Assembly: GCF_010119615.1 (NCBI RefSeq)
Contig: NZ_QOVG01000005.1
Coordinates: forward strand, 186,001-250,000
Length of the DNA stretch: 64,000 bases
DNA from: Pseudoxanthomonas gei
GTDB lineage: Bacteria > Pseudomonadota > Gammaproteobacteria > Xanthomonadales > Xanthomonadaceae
Reading direction: 5' to 3'
Shown here: in pieces, positions 41,727 to 51,112 of the stretch
How positions within the stretch are numbered: position 1 is the stretch's first letter
Layout of the letters: the number at the start of each line of letters is the position of its first letter
The notes under the pieces: generated by a model
What the model was told of the DNA's origin: nothing
Seen by the model: only the letters and a program-made list of their open reading frames with translations
The model's database searches: none
Position numbers and translations under genes: made by a program

Positions 41727-42512
41727 ATGAAGACCGCACTGATCACCGGCTGCTCGTCGGGCTACGGCCTGGCCACCGCCCTCCATTTCCACGCCCAGGG
41801 CTGGCAGGTCATTGCGACCATGCGTCGGCCGCGAGCCGACCTGTTGCCCGCCGCCGCAGGCATCCGCGTGCTGGCCCTGGACGTGACCGACGCCGAAAGC
41901 ATCGCCCGCGCACTGGATCACGCCGGGCCCATCGACGTGCTGGTCAACAACGCCGGCGTGGGCCTGTTCGGTGCGTTCGAGGCCACGCCCATGGCCACGG
42001 TGCGTGAGATCTTCGACACCAACACCTTCGGCACCATGGCGATGTGCCAGGCCGCCATCCCGCGTTTCCGCGAACGCGGCGCGGGCACGATCGTCAACGT
42101 GACCTCCAGCGCCACGCTCGCACCCTTTCCGCTGGTCGCCGCCTACACCGCCAGCAAGACCGCGATCGAAGGCTTCAGCGAATCCCTGGCCCTGGAACTC
42201 GCCCAGTTCGGCGTGCGCACCAGACTGGTCGAACCCGGCTATTGCCCCGACACGCGTTTCGCCGACAACGGCGCCGCGCGCACCGACGGCCTGGTCACCG
42301 AACCCTATGCGGCGTTCGCGGGAAAATTCTTCGAAGGCTTCGCCCAGCCCGCCGCCACCACCCACCCGCAGGACGTGGCCGAGGCGGTGTGGCAGGCCCC
42401 CCCCCCCACCACCCACCGCCCTCGTTTCCCCGCCCCCCCCCCCCCCGTGGGGCTGGCCCGGCGCCCCCGTTGTTCTCCGCGCCCGCCCCGGAGGCTGGCG
42501 CCACTATGGTAA
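41727..42512 (+). CDS. Short-chain dehydrogenase/reductase with aberrant C-terminus
   Basis: This 261-residue Rossmann-fold NAD(P)-dependent oxidoreductase has the cofactor motif TGCSSGYGLA, NNAG in VLVNNAGVGLFG, and the catalytic Ser/Tyr-x-x-x-Lys in VTSSATL and YTASK. After about residue 222 the sequence becomes Pro/Arg-rich because the DNA contains C runs of 11 (42397-42407) and 14 (42433-42446). Homologues would read roughly AATDTTHRLRFPAGADAVALA here. The reading frame is kept, so this looks like base substitution by C, either sequencing error or mutation. The substrate is unknown. It pairs with the divergent AraC gene. Confidence 0.82.
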   Translation: MKTALITGCSSGYGLATALHFHAQGWQVIATMRRPRADLLPAAAGIRVLALDVTDAESIARALDHAGPIDVLVNNAGVGLFGAFEATPMATVREIFDTNTFGTMAMCQAAIPRFRERGAGTIVNVTSSATLAPFPLVAAYTASKTAIEGFSESLALELAQFGVRTRLVEPGYCPDTRFADNGAARTDGLVTEPYAAFAGKFFEGFAQPAATTHPQDVAEAVWQAPPPTTHRPRFPAPPPPVGLARRPRCSPRPPRRLAPLW

Positions 42513-42833
42513 CCACACCTCCATGTGGCGCCCCAGCCATCGGCCGGATGCGCGCGAGCGTAGGAAAGGAACCTGACCCCATTTCGGTCGCTCTCCATTC
42601 CGCCGCCAACGCAATCGGATGCACGGCCATGGTGGGTCGGGGCCCACCCTATGCGCTGCATGCCGAGGTGGGCGGACGGATGGCAATGGCGGGTCAAGAC
42701 CCGCCCTGCGTTTTGTTGAGGGCAGTCTTGTCGCCCGAAAAAGGTCAGCCCCATAGGGTGGGCTCAAGCCCACCGCTCTCCATTCCGTAGCCAACGCAAT
42801 CGGATGCATGGCCAGGGTGGGCCGGGGGCCACC
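42513..42833. repeat. Cluster of TGGCGGGTCAAGACCCGCC- and GTGGGC-type palindromes
   Basis: The 321-bp gap holds GGCGGGTCAAGACCCGCC at about 42689-42706 and AGGGTGGGCTCAAGCCCACC at 42756-42775. It also has two near-identical TCCATTCCG(C/T)(C/A)GCCAACGCAAT segments (42593 and 42779). These are dispersed REP-like elements also found at about 47830, 51003, 52980, 53040 and 62930. No gene is supported here. Confidence 0.75.
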
Positions 42834-44180
42834 CTATGTTCTCCCAATCACGGTGTCCTGCCGGCGCACCAGCTTGAACACCGCCGCGACCACTCCCAGC
42901 AGCACCGCCACGGCGACGGTGAGGGTGATGTCGGGCGCACCTTCCCACATGGCGCGGTAGGACACGTGGAAGATGCGTGGCGCGACAACAATCGCCGCCA
43001 GCGGCAGCAGCAGGTCGAAGGCGATGATCTTCCACTTCTCCTTCCCGCCTGGCTGGCGGAGCGCCCGCACCAGGCCGTGCACGGCGAAGCCCAGCAGCAG
43101 CAGCGAGCCGACCGCCACCAGGGCGTACACCTGGCGCAGGGGGCGGAATCCTTCGGGACGCGGGCCCTGTTCCATCGACGCCACCACGCCGGCCGCGATC
43201 TCGCGCGTGTGGTCGGCGAACATCGTCGACATGTTGGTCAGCACGATCACCCCGCTGCGCGACTGCGGGATCATCACCACCGCGCCGCGGTAGGACGGCA
43301 CCGCGCCTCCATGCCACAGCGACGGCACGCCGGCCGTCGTGCCTTCGCGCCAGCCCATGGCGTACGAAAAATACTCCGACTTGCCGACACCGCGATGCAG
43401 CAGGGCGCGCGACTCGTCGCTGAGGATCCGCGGCTCGCCACCGAGCTGCCAGAGGACGAAACGGGACAGGTCGTCGGCCGAGGCGACGATCGAGGCGGTG
43501 GGCAGGCGGCCCGGCTCCCACCGGTAGGTCGACGGTCCCGCCCAACCCCACCAGAGGTTGTGTCCCGGAGCCGCGTTCCCGGCACCCTTCGTGGAACTCG
43601 AGGTCATCTGCAACGGATCCAGCACGCGGCGCTGCACGTAGTCGCCAAACGATTCGCCGCTGACCACCTCCACGATGCGGCCCAGCAGCTGGTAGTTGGG
43701 GCTGGAATACAGATGCTGCGTGCCCGGGGTCGAGACCAGCCGCACGCCTCGCAACGCCGCCACGTGCGCCGCCAGCGAGGCGTCATGGCCATCGGCCCTG
43801 GGCGCGTCAGCCGGCAGTCCGCTGGTCTGGTTCAGCAGCTGCCGCACGGTCACGCCAGCCATGCCCGGGTCATCGAACGTGCTGGCGGGCAGGTAACGCT
43901 GCATGGGCGCGTCGAGGTCGATCTTGCCAGCCTCGACCAGCGTCATCACCGCCGTCGCCGTGAAGGCCTTGCTGAGTGAACCGATGATGATGGGTTGCGC
44001 AGTCCCAAGCTCGCCGAAGCCGCGACGGTGCACGACCTTGCCCTCGCGGATCACCACCAGGGCCAGCCCGGGAATAAGGTGATCGGCCATCTTCGCCTCC
44101 ACGTAGCGGTCGACCTCCGGCATCGCGGCGGAGACGGACAGGGACACGGGCAACAGCAGCAAGGCCAGTAGCAACTTCAT
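42834..44180 (-). CDS. Exported serine hydrolase, beta-lactamase class C/PBP fold, with C-terminal membrane segments
   Basis: This 448-residue protein has a signal peptide (1-18). The penicillin-binding/class C fold has catalytic SxxK in GSLSKAFTA, Tyr-x-Asn in LYSSPNYQ, and a KTG-like HGG in LWHGGAVPS. The C-terminal ~110 residues contain three hydrophobic stretches (VGSLLLLGFAVHG, IIAFDLLLPLAAIVV, VAVAVLLGVVAAVF), so the enzyme is anchored with its domain in the periplasm. Family members are esterases, D-aminopeptidases or peptidoglycan peptidases; true beta-lactamase activity is not implied. It appears monocistronic. The 224-bp gap to the next gene shows nothing notable. Confidence 0.88.
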   Translation of the reverse strand: MKLLLALLLLPVSLSVSAAMPEVDRYVEAKMADHLIPGLALVVIREGKVVHRRGFGELGTAQPIIIGSLSKAFTATAVMTLVEAGKIDLDAPMQRYLPASTFDDPGMAGVTVRQLLNQTSGLPADAPRADGHDASLAAHVAALRGVRLVSTPGTQHLYSSPNYQLLGRIVEVVSGESFGDYVQRRVLDPLQMTSSSTKGAGNAAPGHNLWWGWAGPSTYRWEPGRLPTASIVASADDLSRFVLWQLGGEPRILSDESRALLHRGVGKSEYFSYAMGWREGTTAGVPSLWHGGAVPSYRGAVVMIPQSRSGVIVLTNMSTMFADHTREIAAGVVASMEQGPRPEGFRPLRQVYALVAVGSLLLLGFAVHGLVRALRQPGGKEKWKIIAFDLLLPLAAIVVAPRIFHVSYRAMWEGAPDITLTVAVAVLLGVVAAVFKLVRRQDTVIGRT

Positions 44181-44404
44181 CAGTTGAGGTCCCTGAAGGT
44201 AGAAAAAGCGGTCAGCTTCATTCTAGGCCGGTGTCCACTCCAGGCTGGCGCGCGGTCTCTGACTAAAGGACGAGGCTGTTGAACAGTCTTGGCCTCGGGC
44301 CAACCGCCTGCCTGCGAGCTTGCACCGGGCCAGGGCAAGTGGGAGCGCAGTGTGTGAGTAGCCCCTCGCAGAACGCGCCGCTGGCGATCAGGGATCGGTA
44401 GCCT

Positions 44405-47071
44405 TCAGGCGCCTGCGTCCCTGATCCTCGGCAGCAACGCCGCCAGGGATTCCGGCGGCAGCGGCGGAAAGTACACGAAGCCCTGCACGATATGGCAATC
44501 CCACGAGTTCAGAAGCTTGACCTGCTCGGAGCTCTCTACCCCTTCGGCCACGATGGTCTTGCCCAGGGTCTGGCCCAGCGCAATGATCGACCGGACTACC
44601 GCCTGGGTATCACGCGCGTGAAGTGAGCCAATGAAACTGCGGTCGATCTTGATGGTGTCCGTCGGCAGGTTGGCCAGGTAGGCAAGGGACGAATAGCCGG
44701 TGCCGAAGTCATCAATGGCCACAGTACATCCGGCCTCGCGCAGGCGCTGCAGTTGCTCGCTGGCAAACACCGAATCCTTGACCAGCACCGACTCGGTTAT
44801 CTCGATCTCCAGCTGGCTCCAATCAAGGCCGTGGGTAGCCAATGCCTTGGCAATGGAATCGAACAGGTCTCCTGCACGCAACTGATGGGGCGACACGTTG
44901 ACGGCCAACATCGGAAGATCCAATCCGGCCGCTTGCCAGGCTGCCAACTGCCGGCATGCACGATCCAGCACCAGTGCGCCGATCGCGCCGATGAGTCCGC
45001 ATTCCTCCGCCAGGCCAATGAACTCACCGGGCCCGATGTTCCCTGCGACAGGATGGGTCCACCTCAACAAGGCTTCGGCCCCGACGATGGACCCGTCCCT
45101 GCTGTCGATCCGCGGCTGGTAGTGCAGATGCAGCTGGTCCAGCTCCATGGCGAGCCGCAGATCGTGCTCCAGCTGCACGCGCTTTTCGGCGGCCTGGTTC
45201 ATCTCGGCATCGAAGGGCATGGCGCTGGCCCCGCCCAACTGCTTGGCGCGATACATCGCCAGGTCGGCGTTGCGCATCAGCATGTCGGCGTCTTCGCCGT
45301 CTGTGGGATACATGGCGATGCCACTGGAGAGTCCGATGAACAATGAATTGTTCTCGACCACCAGCGGCTCTTCGAACGCTTCGCGGATTGCGTCATCCAT
45401 GGCGATGGCAGCGGCGCGATCACGTGCGTAGGGCGCAACCACGAAAAACTCATCGCCTCCCAGGCGCGCCACCAGGGTATCGGGCCCTGCGGCGCTTCTG
45501 AGCCGGCGCGCGACCTCCACCAGCACGGTATCGCCCAGCGTGTGGCCCAGCCCATCGTTGATGGCCTTGAATCGATCCAGGTCAACGAAGAGCGTGGCGA
45601 AGCCGTGCATCGACTGCTGCGCCTGTCCGATGATGCCCGGCAGCAATTCGAAAACGGCGAGCCGGTTGGGAAGGTCGGTGAGCAGATCGTGACGGGCCTG
45701 GTGCACGAGGCGCTGTTCGTGGGCCTCTGCCGCCAGTGCTACCGCTACGCGCCCGGCGAGTTCTTCGAGTTCGCCGTGGCCGTTGTACCTGGCCGGCAGG
45801 TTCTCGCCCGCTTCTGCCTGCAATTGACCCAGGCTCACCCTGACCAGCGGCCCGCTGTCCTGGCCAACAGTAAGACACCACACCGACGCGAGTCCGAATT
45901 CGGCCAGGCCGGGCGCGATGGCCTTTGCTTCCTGCCAGTCATGGGGACGCATGCGCGAAGGGCGTCGTTCGTCCCCGGCCGGTCCGCCGCGCAGCGACAC
46001 TGTGGACAACACGCCATCGGGCCGCAGCAGGAAATCCTGTTCGGAGAAGTCTCCGACCGCGCTGGAAACGGAAATTGCGATCGGTCTTGCACCTACCATC
46101 GTCCTGATGCGTTTGAGTACCAACTCGATGACGCCGCCCAGCGGGCTACGCGCCAGGATCAGCTGGTCGATTTCCTGCAGTGTCTTCAGCGCCAGGATCT
46201 GGCCGGTAATGCGCGACTGCAGGGAGTGGAATGTCTGATGCAGCATCACGAATTCATCGTCCCCGCTTACGCTCGGGGCCCGGCCGCCGCCAAGGGCCGC
46301 GATCTTTTCAAGCAGTGTTTCCAGCGGAACCAGGATTCTGCGAATTTCAATTGAGCTCAACAGCAGTGCCGTCAGCAGCATGCCGACCGCAAGGGGCAAC
46401 AACAGGCCTGCATACTCGGAGAAAGAGTCGTGTTTCCGCCTGACCGCGAGGAAACGCCAGGCGCCCACACCGTATTCGGGTTTCAGGACCAGGTCCCACT
46501 GGTCCCGCAACACCTGGTCATCCAGCACGGAAGGGGCGCTGCCGACGCAGGTCAGGTCAATGCCTTCCGCCTGCACGCAGATCCGGCCGTTGGAGATGGC
46601 CGCCTCAGGGTCACCCCAGAGAAAGTCGGGCGCGAGTGTTCCCTGCAGCCGCCGCCGCCCCGTGTCCTGGTTGCTGGCAATGACCGCGATCTCGGGTAGC
46701 CCGGACCGCGTGCGGCGGATCAGCAGCAGCTCATCCGGCAACGCAGGCGACCCGGATTCGGGCGCAGCGGCGGCGCCAAGTTCCGTTACCGCGGTGAACA
46801 TGGAACCGGTTGCAGTGCCTGATGCGCGTTCAACGCCTTGGGAAATTCGTTCCAGCGTGGATCTTGCAATGTTCAGGCGTTCGAACACGGCAAGTGCGTA
46901 GCCCTTGTTGACCACCCTCAGGGTCTCCGCCTCGCTGGCCGAAGCCAGGTTGGCGGCGTTTCGGTAAGTCAGGTAGAAGACCAGGACCGCGGGAACGATC
47001 ACGGCCAGGCCGAACATGAAGAATATCCGCCGACCGAATCTGCTTCTGAGAAACGCCCCCTCCAATTTCAT
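44405..47071 (-). CDS. Membrane GGDEF-EAL cyclic di-GMP protein
   Basis: This 888-residue protein has membrane helices at about 16-36 and 220-242 enclosing a periplasmic sensor. A HAMP/linker and a GAF-like segment (about 295-450) follow. The GGDEF domain has LGGDEF at 537-542 but no RxxD inhibitory site. The EAL domain has EAL at 666-668 plus DFGTGYSSLAYL and VAEGVES. Both motifs look intact, so it could be bifunctional or mainly a phosphodiesterase. It starts 17 bp after a pseudopilin gene, implying an operon that links c-di-GMP turnover to pilus or secretion function. Start MKLEGAFLRS at 47071. Confidence 0.93.
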   Translation of the reverse strand: MKLEGAFLRSRFGRRIFFMFGLAVIVPAVLVFYLTYRNAANLASASEAETLRVVNKGYALAVFERLNIARSTLERISQGVERASGTATGSMFTAVTELGAAAAPESGSPALPDELLLIRRTRSGLPEIAVIASNQDTGRRRLQGTLAPDFLWGDPEAAISNGRICVQAEGIDLTCVGSAPSVLDDQVLRDQWDLVLKPEYGVGAWRFLAVRRKHDSFSEYAGLLLPLAVGMLLTALLLSSIEIRRILVPLETLLEKIAALGGGRAPSVSGDDEFVMLHQTFHSLQSRITGQILALKTLQEIDQLILARSPLGGVIELVLKRIRTMVGARPIAISVSSAVGDFSEQDFLLRPDGVLSTVSLRGGPAGDERRPSRMRPHDWQEAKAIAPGLAEFGLASVWCLTVGQDSGPLVRVSLGQLQAEAGENLPARYNGHGELEELAGRVAVALAAEAHEQRLVHQARHDLLTDLPNRLAVFELLPGIIGQAQQSMHGFATLFVDLDRFKAINDGLGHTLGDTVLVEVARRLRSAAGPDTLVARLGGDEFFVVAPYARDRAAAIAMDDAIREAFEEPLVVENNSLFIGLSSGIAMYPTDGEDADMLMRNADLAMYRAKQLGGASAMPFDAEMNQAAEKRVQLEHDLRLAMELDQLHLHYQPRIDSRDGSIVGAEALLRWTHPVAGNIGPGEFIGLAEECGLIGAIGALVLDRACRQLAAWQAAGLDLPMLAVNVSPHQLRAGDLFDSIAKALATHGLDWSQLEIEITESVLVKDSVFASEQLQRLREAGCTVAIDDFGTGYSSLAYLANLPTDTIKIDRSFIGSLHARDTQAVVRSIIALGQTLGKTIVAEGVESSEQVKLLNSWDCHIVQGFVYFPPLPPESLAALLPRIRDAGA

Positions 47072-47087
47072 CGGGTGATCGCACTCA

Positions 47088-47570
47088 TCAGAAGTCCTCG
47101 GCCAGCCCGACATAGGCACCATTGCGCGCACGGATGATGTCGTCGAGGCTGTCTTTCTGGCTGACCTGCGGCTTGTAGACCCCATTCTTGCCCGTGCTGA
47201 ACAGATCGTAGTCGCTGTTCAATGGGTTCAGTGCATGGTCCTTGCGTGCGGAGCCATTTCCCTTGACGCCTTCCAGCTTGGTGTAGATGTATGGCCGATC
47301 CCACGGGTCACGACGATCAGAGGGCAGCACATCGGGAAGTGTGCTGTTCTGGCTCTGGTAGCGCTGGATTTCCATCTGGATGATCGAAATGTCCGCCACG
47401 GCGGCTGCCACCTTGGATTTGTCGATGGCTTTGGTAAACAGGGAGATGGCCAGCACCGCCAGTATCGCCGTGATAGCCAGGGCGAACAGAAGCTCAAGCA
47501 AGGTGAAGCCGGCGGAAAGAAAAGGGGCTTTCCCGCGATCCAGATATTCCGAACGCAGCGCTGGAGTCAT
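47088..47570 (-). CDS. Type II secretion/type IV pilus pseudopilin (GspG-like)
   Basis: This 160-residue protein has a prepilin peptidase site G-FTLLELLFALAITAI preceded by an unusually long basic/acidic leader of about 21 residues. The hydrophobic N-terminal helix is followed by a GspG-like globular part with the calcium-loop region DPWDRPYIY and NPLNSDYDLFSTGKNG. It has the features of a major pseudopilin, but no other secretion or pilus genes are nearby. It is co-directional with the GGDEF-EAL gene, 17 bp upstream. It could be a dedicated partner of that signalling protein or an orphan of a dispersed secretion system. Confidence 0.87.
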   Translation of the reverse strand: MTPALRSEYLDRGKAPFLSAGFTLLELLFALAITAILAVLAISLFTKAIDKSKVAAAVADISIIQMEIQRYQSQNSTLPDVLPSDRRDPWDRPYIYTKLEGVKGNGSARKDHALNPLNSDYDLFSTGKNGVYKPQVSQKDSLDDIIRARNGAYVGLAEDF

Positions 47571-47964
47571 AGGGATCGGATCATGCGATGGAGGAGGCCG
47601 GATGCATGCCTCTCTGGACAGCGCCGATTGTCAGGGTGGGCACGGGCCGGTTCACTCTGCGTGAATCGCCTTGTACGTGCGCCGGGCATGGAAGACTTCC
47701 CAAGGCTGATACGAGGCTCACCGCGTCGGGAGAGCCTCACAACCAGCCTGGTCGTCAAGCGATCAAAGCAGCGTCGATTTGAGGATGCGTCGGCGCCTTG
47801 AGCGGCATCGATGGCGAAAAGAGCGTCATCGGGGCGGTCGTAGGGTGGGCTTCAGCCCACCGCTCTTCGCGGCCTGCCGAGGTGGTCTTACAGAGGGCAA
47901 TGGCGGTCAAGACCGCCCTACGTTTGGTGTTCGGCCGTTTTCAACGGGCAGCGTGCACCCGCGG
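47571..47964. other. Intergenic region with repeats
   Basis: The 394-bp gap has no supported gene. At 47798-47830 it carries AGCGGCATCGATGG followed by AGCGTCATCG, a two-unit relic of the 21-bp array at 39791-40190. At about 47843-47865 is GTAGGGTGGGCTTCAGCCCACC. At about 47908-47926 is a TGGCGGTCAAGACCGCC palindrome. The pseudopilin promoter must lie near 47571-47650. Confidence 0.6.
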
Positions 47965-48198
47965 TCAGTGGTAGAGGTCTTTTCCGGTGGCGTCGGATTT
48001 CTCGATGCTTACATCCGTGCCTGGCGTGGCTTGCTGGCCCGAGGGGTCCAGCGTCTCGGCGGACTGGTCGCCGTCCTTGTTCTCGCCTTCGTCCTCGCCC
48101 AGATCCTTCTCGTCCTGGCCCTCGCTGGGCTGCGGATCCTTGTCGGTAGGCCGTACGCCGTGGTCGGCCGCTGGGATGTCGCCCTGTTGAGTGGTCAT
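47965..48198 (-). CDS. Small acidic hydrophilic protein
   Basis: This 77-residue protein (starts MTTQQGDIPAADHGVR) is highly charged and probably disordered, with EDEGENKDGDQ in the centre and no hydrophobic segment. AAGGAAT upstream of the ATG at 48198 is a fair ribosome site. Similar short Asp/Glu/Gln-rich proteins are common in Xanthomonadaceae; a stress or desiccation role is conceivable but unproven. It is monocistronic. The 279 bp upstream show no other feature. Confidence 0.65.
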   Translation of the reverse strand: MTTQQGDIPAADHGVRPTDKDPQPSEGQDEKDLGEDEGENKDGDQSAETLDPSGQQATPGTDVSIEKSDATGKDLYH

Positions 48199-48477
48199 TG
48201 CCTGATTCCTTCGTATTTGATTTGAATGCGGACCGATGCAGCCCATTGGTTCGGGTGACCGTGATGACGGAGGCACCCGGGCATGGGTCCGAGCATCGGC
48301 GCGCCGGCGTTAACAAGGCGCGAGTCTGCAGAGCGTGGATCGAGCGGCGCTTCGTGGCGTCGGTCGTGGCAACGAACTACGCAGCCCCGTGCATGGCCTG
48401 CGTCAGCCAACACGCCTGGCTTCCTGCCCAATGCGCCTAGCCTGATGGCAGGGCGGGGCAGAGGCCCGGCCGGTGTC

Positions 48478-50010
48478 CTACGCCACCCGTGCCACCAGCG
48501 GCCGCCATGCCGTCAGCAGCATCGCCACGGCAATGGGCAGTGCGATGGCATGGCCGGTCAGTGTCGACATCGGGTCGGCCAGCGCGTCGAGCACCAGTGC
48601 GCCTTGCAGGCTGACGTAGGCTGCCGCCACCAGCACCAGCTCGAACGGCCGCGCATTGCGGAACAGCGCGCCCAGCGCCAGGCCCCAGACCGCGATCGAT
48701 ACACCGGCCACGGCCACCGCGACCGCCGCCGTCGGGTTCTGCACGCCCAGGCGCACCAGTGCCGGCAAGGTCACCAGCCAGGCCATGCCGATGCCGGTCA
48801 GCACGCGCGCGGCCAGCAGGCGCTGGCGCATGCCCGGGGCGGTGAACACCAGCGCCCCGGTGCGGGTGTCGTGCTCGCGCAGGACCGCGCGGGCGAAGTG
48901 GTCCATCGACAGCAGCCAGCCGGCGAGGATCGCGGCCACCAGGCCCTTTTCGGGGGCGAAGGCCTGCGCGGCGAAGATTGCCGCCATCGCCAGGAACCAG
49001 CGCCAGCGGCGCGGGCGCAGGGCCAGGCTGACTTCGGCGCTGACCAGGGCGCCGAAGGCGGTCCAGCGCAGCGGGGCCAGCAGCACGTCGAGCAGGCGCA
49101 GGCGGCGGCCTTCGGTGGACGCGGCGCGGGCGCCACCGCGATGGGCGGCGAAGCGGTCGAGCAGCGGGGCGGCGGCCAGCAGCCCAAGCACCGCCACGGC
49201 CAGCCAGAAACCGCGCGAGGCCAGCACGTCCAGCCCGACCTGCCAGTGCGTCCATTCGAACAGCACCGGCGCCTTGCCCTGCAGCGACTGCCCGCCGATG
49301 CTGAGGCCGCCCTTGGCAAATCCCGCCGGCAGGTCGGCGCCCTTGGCCAGCGCCTGCTGCACGGCCATCATCCCCTGCGGATCCCCCGGCCAGGCGCCCG
49401 CGCCGCGCACGATGCTGCCGGTCATCAGGAACGTCCACACGAAGAAATAGAGAATGTTGCCGGCGCTGCGCCGCAGCCACGGCACCAGGTCGAACCACAC
49501 CGCGAAGGTGGCGCTGATGGCCAGCGCCGGCAAGGCGATCAGCAGCACCGGCTTCAGCAGTTCGATCAGGTCCAGGGTGGTGACTTCGCCACGCACCTGC
49601 TGGGCGACCAGGCCCACCGCGATGCCGGCCGCCAGCACCAGCACGAACAGGACCACGTGGCTCAGCCACTTGGCCAGCAGGTAGCCGGCGCGATTCATCG
49701 GCGTGGCCACCAGGATCTGCCAGGTGCCGGCTTCCAGGTCACGCACCACGGTGCCGCGCACCACGTAGAAGCCGACCAGCGACAGCAGGCCGCCGTAGAT
49801 GGAGGAGATGACCAGCCCGATCCAGGCGCTGGAGTAGTAGGCACGCGCGCCGGCGCCGAACCAGACCGCCAGGTAGTCGGCATCGGCCGGTGGAAAGCTC
49901 CACCAGGACGCGGCGGCCAGCGCCCCCAGCAGCACCCACATGCGCGGGGTGCGCAGGCGCTGGCGCAGGTCGGCCATGCAGATCGCAATGATGATCCGCG
50001 CCGCGCTCAT
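48478..50010 (-). CDS. ABC-2-type transporter permease
   Basis: This 510-residue integral membrane protein has roughly 10-12 hydrophobic segments. A typical ABC-2 start (RQRLRTPRMWVLLGALAAA) and a large extracytoplasmic loop follow, then WQILVATPMNRAGYLLAKW. The gene overlaps the end of the ATPase gene (ATGA at 50007-50010), so the two proteins form one exporter. No substrate-specific gene is nearby; peptides, lipids or drugs are possible. Confidence 0.87.
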   Translation of the reverse strand: MSAARIIIAICMADLRQRLRTPRMWVLLGALAAASWWSFPPADADYLAVWFGAGARAYYSSAWIGLVISSIYGGLLSLVGFYVVRGTVVRDLEAGTWQILVATPMNRAGYLLAKWLSHVVLFVLVLAAGIAVGLVAQQVRGEVTTLDLIELLKPVLLIALPALAISATFAVWFDLVPWLRRSAGNILYFFVWTFLMTGSIVRGAGAWPGDPQGMMAVQQALAKGADLPAGFAKGGLSIGGQSLQGKAPVLFEWTHWQVGLDVLASRGFWLAVAVLGLLAAAPLLDRFAAHRGGARAASTEGRRLRLLDVLLAPLRWTAFGALVSAEVSLALRPRRWRWFLAMAAIFAAQAFAPEKGLVAAILAGWLLSMDHFARAVLREHDTRTGALVFTAPGMRQRLLAARVLTGIGMAWLVTLPALVRLGVQNPTAAVAVAVAGVSIAVWGLALGALFRNARPFELVLVAAAYVSLQGALVLDALADPMSTLTGHAIALPIAVAMLLTAWRPLVARVA

Positions 50011-50891
50011 GCGGCCAGTCCCGTGCGGTGCAGGCGCCACAGGTAGGCGTCTTCCAGGTCGGGGGCGACCGCGCGGGCGTCGTTCGACGGCAGCTGCTCG
50101 CCCACCACGCGGATCTCCACGCCGTCGCTGCGGCGCTGGGCGCGGCTGATGCGGTGGGCGGCGCGCACTTCGGCCAGGCGCTCGGACGGCACCGTCCACG
50201 ACCACACATGGCCGACGGCATCGGCGATCAGCGCCTCGGGGGTGCCGTGGAAGCGCAGCTGCCCGCCGGCCATCACCGCCAGCTCGCCGGCGCTGGCTTC
50301 GATGTCCGAGACGATATGCGTGGACAGGATGACCAGGCGGTCGGCCGCCAGCTCGGCCAGCAGGTGGCGGAAGCGCACGCGTTCCTCCGGATCCAGGCCG
50401 ACGGTGGGTTCGTCGACGATCAGCAGGCGCGGGTCGTTGAGCAGCGCCTGGGCGATGCCGACCCGCTGGCGCATGCCGCCGGAAAAGCCGCCGAGGCGGC
50501 GGTCGGCCATGTCGGTCAGGCCGACCATCTCCAGGCACTGCGCCACCCGTTCGCCGACCTGGCGCGACGGGGTGCCCTTGACCGCGGCCAGGAAGGCCAG
50601 GAACTCGCGCGCCGACAGGGCGTCGTAGACGCCGAAGTCCTGCGGCAGGTAGCCGAGCTCGGCGCGCAATGCGTCCGGCTTGCGGGCGATGTCCTCGCCC
50701 CGCCAGGTCACCCGCCCGCTGCTGGCCCGCGCGAGGGTGGCCAGCACCCGCATCAGGCTGGACTTGCCGGCGCCGTTGGGCCCCAGCAGGCCCAGGACCC
50801 CGGCCCCGAGGCGCATGCCCACCCCATCCACCGCGCGCTGCCCGCCGGGATAGGTGAAACCAACGGATTCCAACACCAGTTCGACGCCCAT
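50007..50891 (-). CDS. ABC transporter ATP-binding protein
   Basis: This 294-residue ATPase has Walker A GPNGAGKSS, Q-loop YLPQDFGVYD, signature GGFSGGMRQRV, Walker B LLIVDEPTVGLDP, and the switch histidine in LSTHIVSD. It powers the overlapping permease. The C-terminal ~70 residues form the accessory domain usual for ABC-2 exporters. I start at MGVELVLES (50891). The leader is AT-rich for this genome (TGTAGTGAGGTATAACACC near 50922-50942), and its GTGT-N11-ACAC dyad may be an operator, perhaps for an unlinked GntR/YtrA-type regulator. Confidence 0.93.
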   Translation of the reverse strand: MGVELVLESVGFTYPGGQRAVDGVGMRLGAGVLGLLGPNGAGKSSLMRVLATLARASSGRVTWRGEDIARKPDALRAELGYLPQDFGVYDALSAREFLAFLAAVKGTPSRQVGERVAQCLEMVGLTDMADRRLGGFSGGMRQRVGIAQALLNDPRLLIVDEPTVGLDPEERVRFRHLLAELAADRLVILSTHIVSDIEASAGELAVMAGGQLRFHGTPEALIADAVGHVWSWTVPSERLAEVRAAHRISRAQRRSDGVEIRVVGEQLPSNDARAVAPDLEDAYLWRLHRTGLAA

Positions 50892-51002
50892 CCCGACACT
50901 CCCAACCCTGATTGTGTTGGTAGTGTAGTGAGGTATAACACCAGATGTCTCTGTGCCGATTGGCAGGGGCGGGGGTGGCGGCGAGGCTCGGGCCATTGCC
51001 CG

Positions 51003-51092
51003 GGACTCATAGGGTGGGCTCAAGCCCACCGCTCTTGGCTGCCGACCCATGGTCCGCCGGATGGCAATGGCGGGTCGAGACCCGCCCTACGT
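51003..51092. repeat. REP-like palindromes (GTGGGCTCAAGCCCAC, GGCGGGTCGAGACCCGCC)
   Basis: AGGGTGGGCTCAAGCCCACC at 51010-51029 and GGCGGGTCGAGACCCGCC at 51070-51087 belong to the same families as those at 42513-42833 and 52915-53063. They lie between the ABC exporter and the AraC gene. Confidence 0.78.
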
Positions 51093-51112
51093 TTCAAGGA
51101 CACATGGTCTGC

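Noticed and set aside
42834-44180. Beta-lactamase resistance gene
   Set aside because: The serine hydrolase has the general class C/PBP fold but also C-terminal membrane helices and no specific beta-lactamase signature beyond SxxK/YxN, so resistance is not supported.
48437-49669. 410-codon minus-strand frame inside the ABC permease
   Set aside because: Alternate frame of a multi-spanning permease; Arg/Gly-rich with no membrane pattern of its own.
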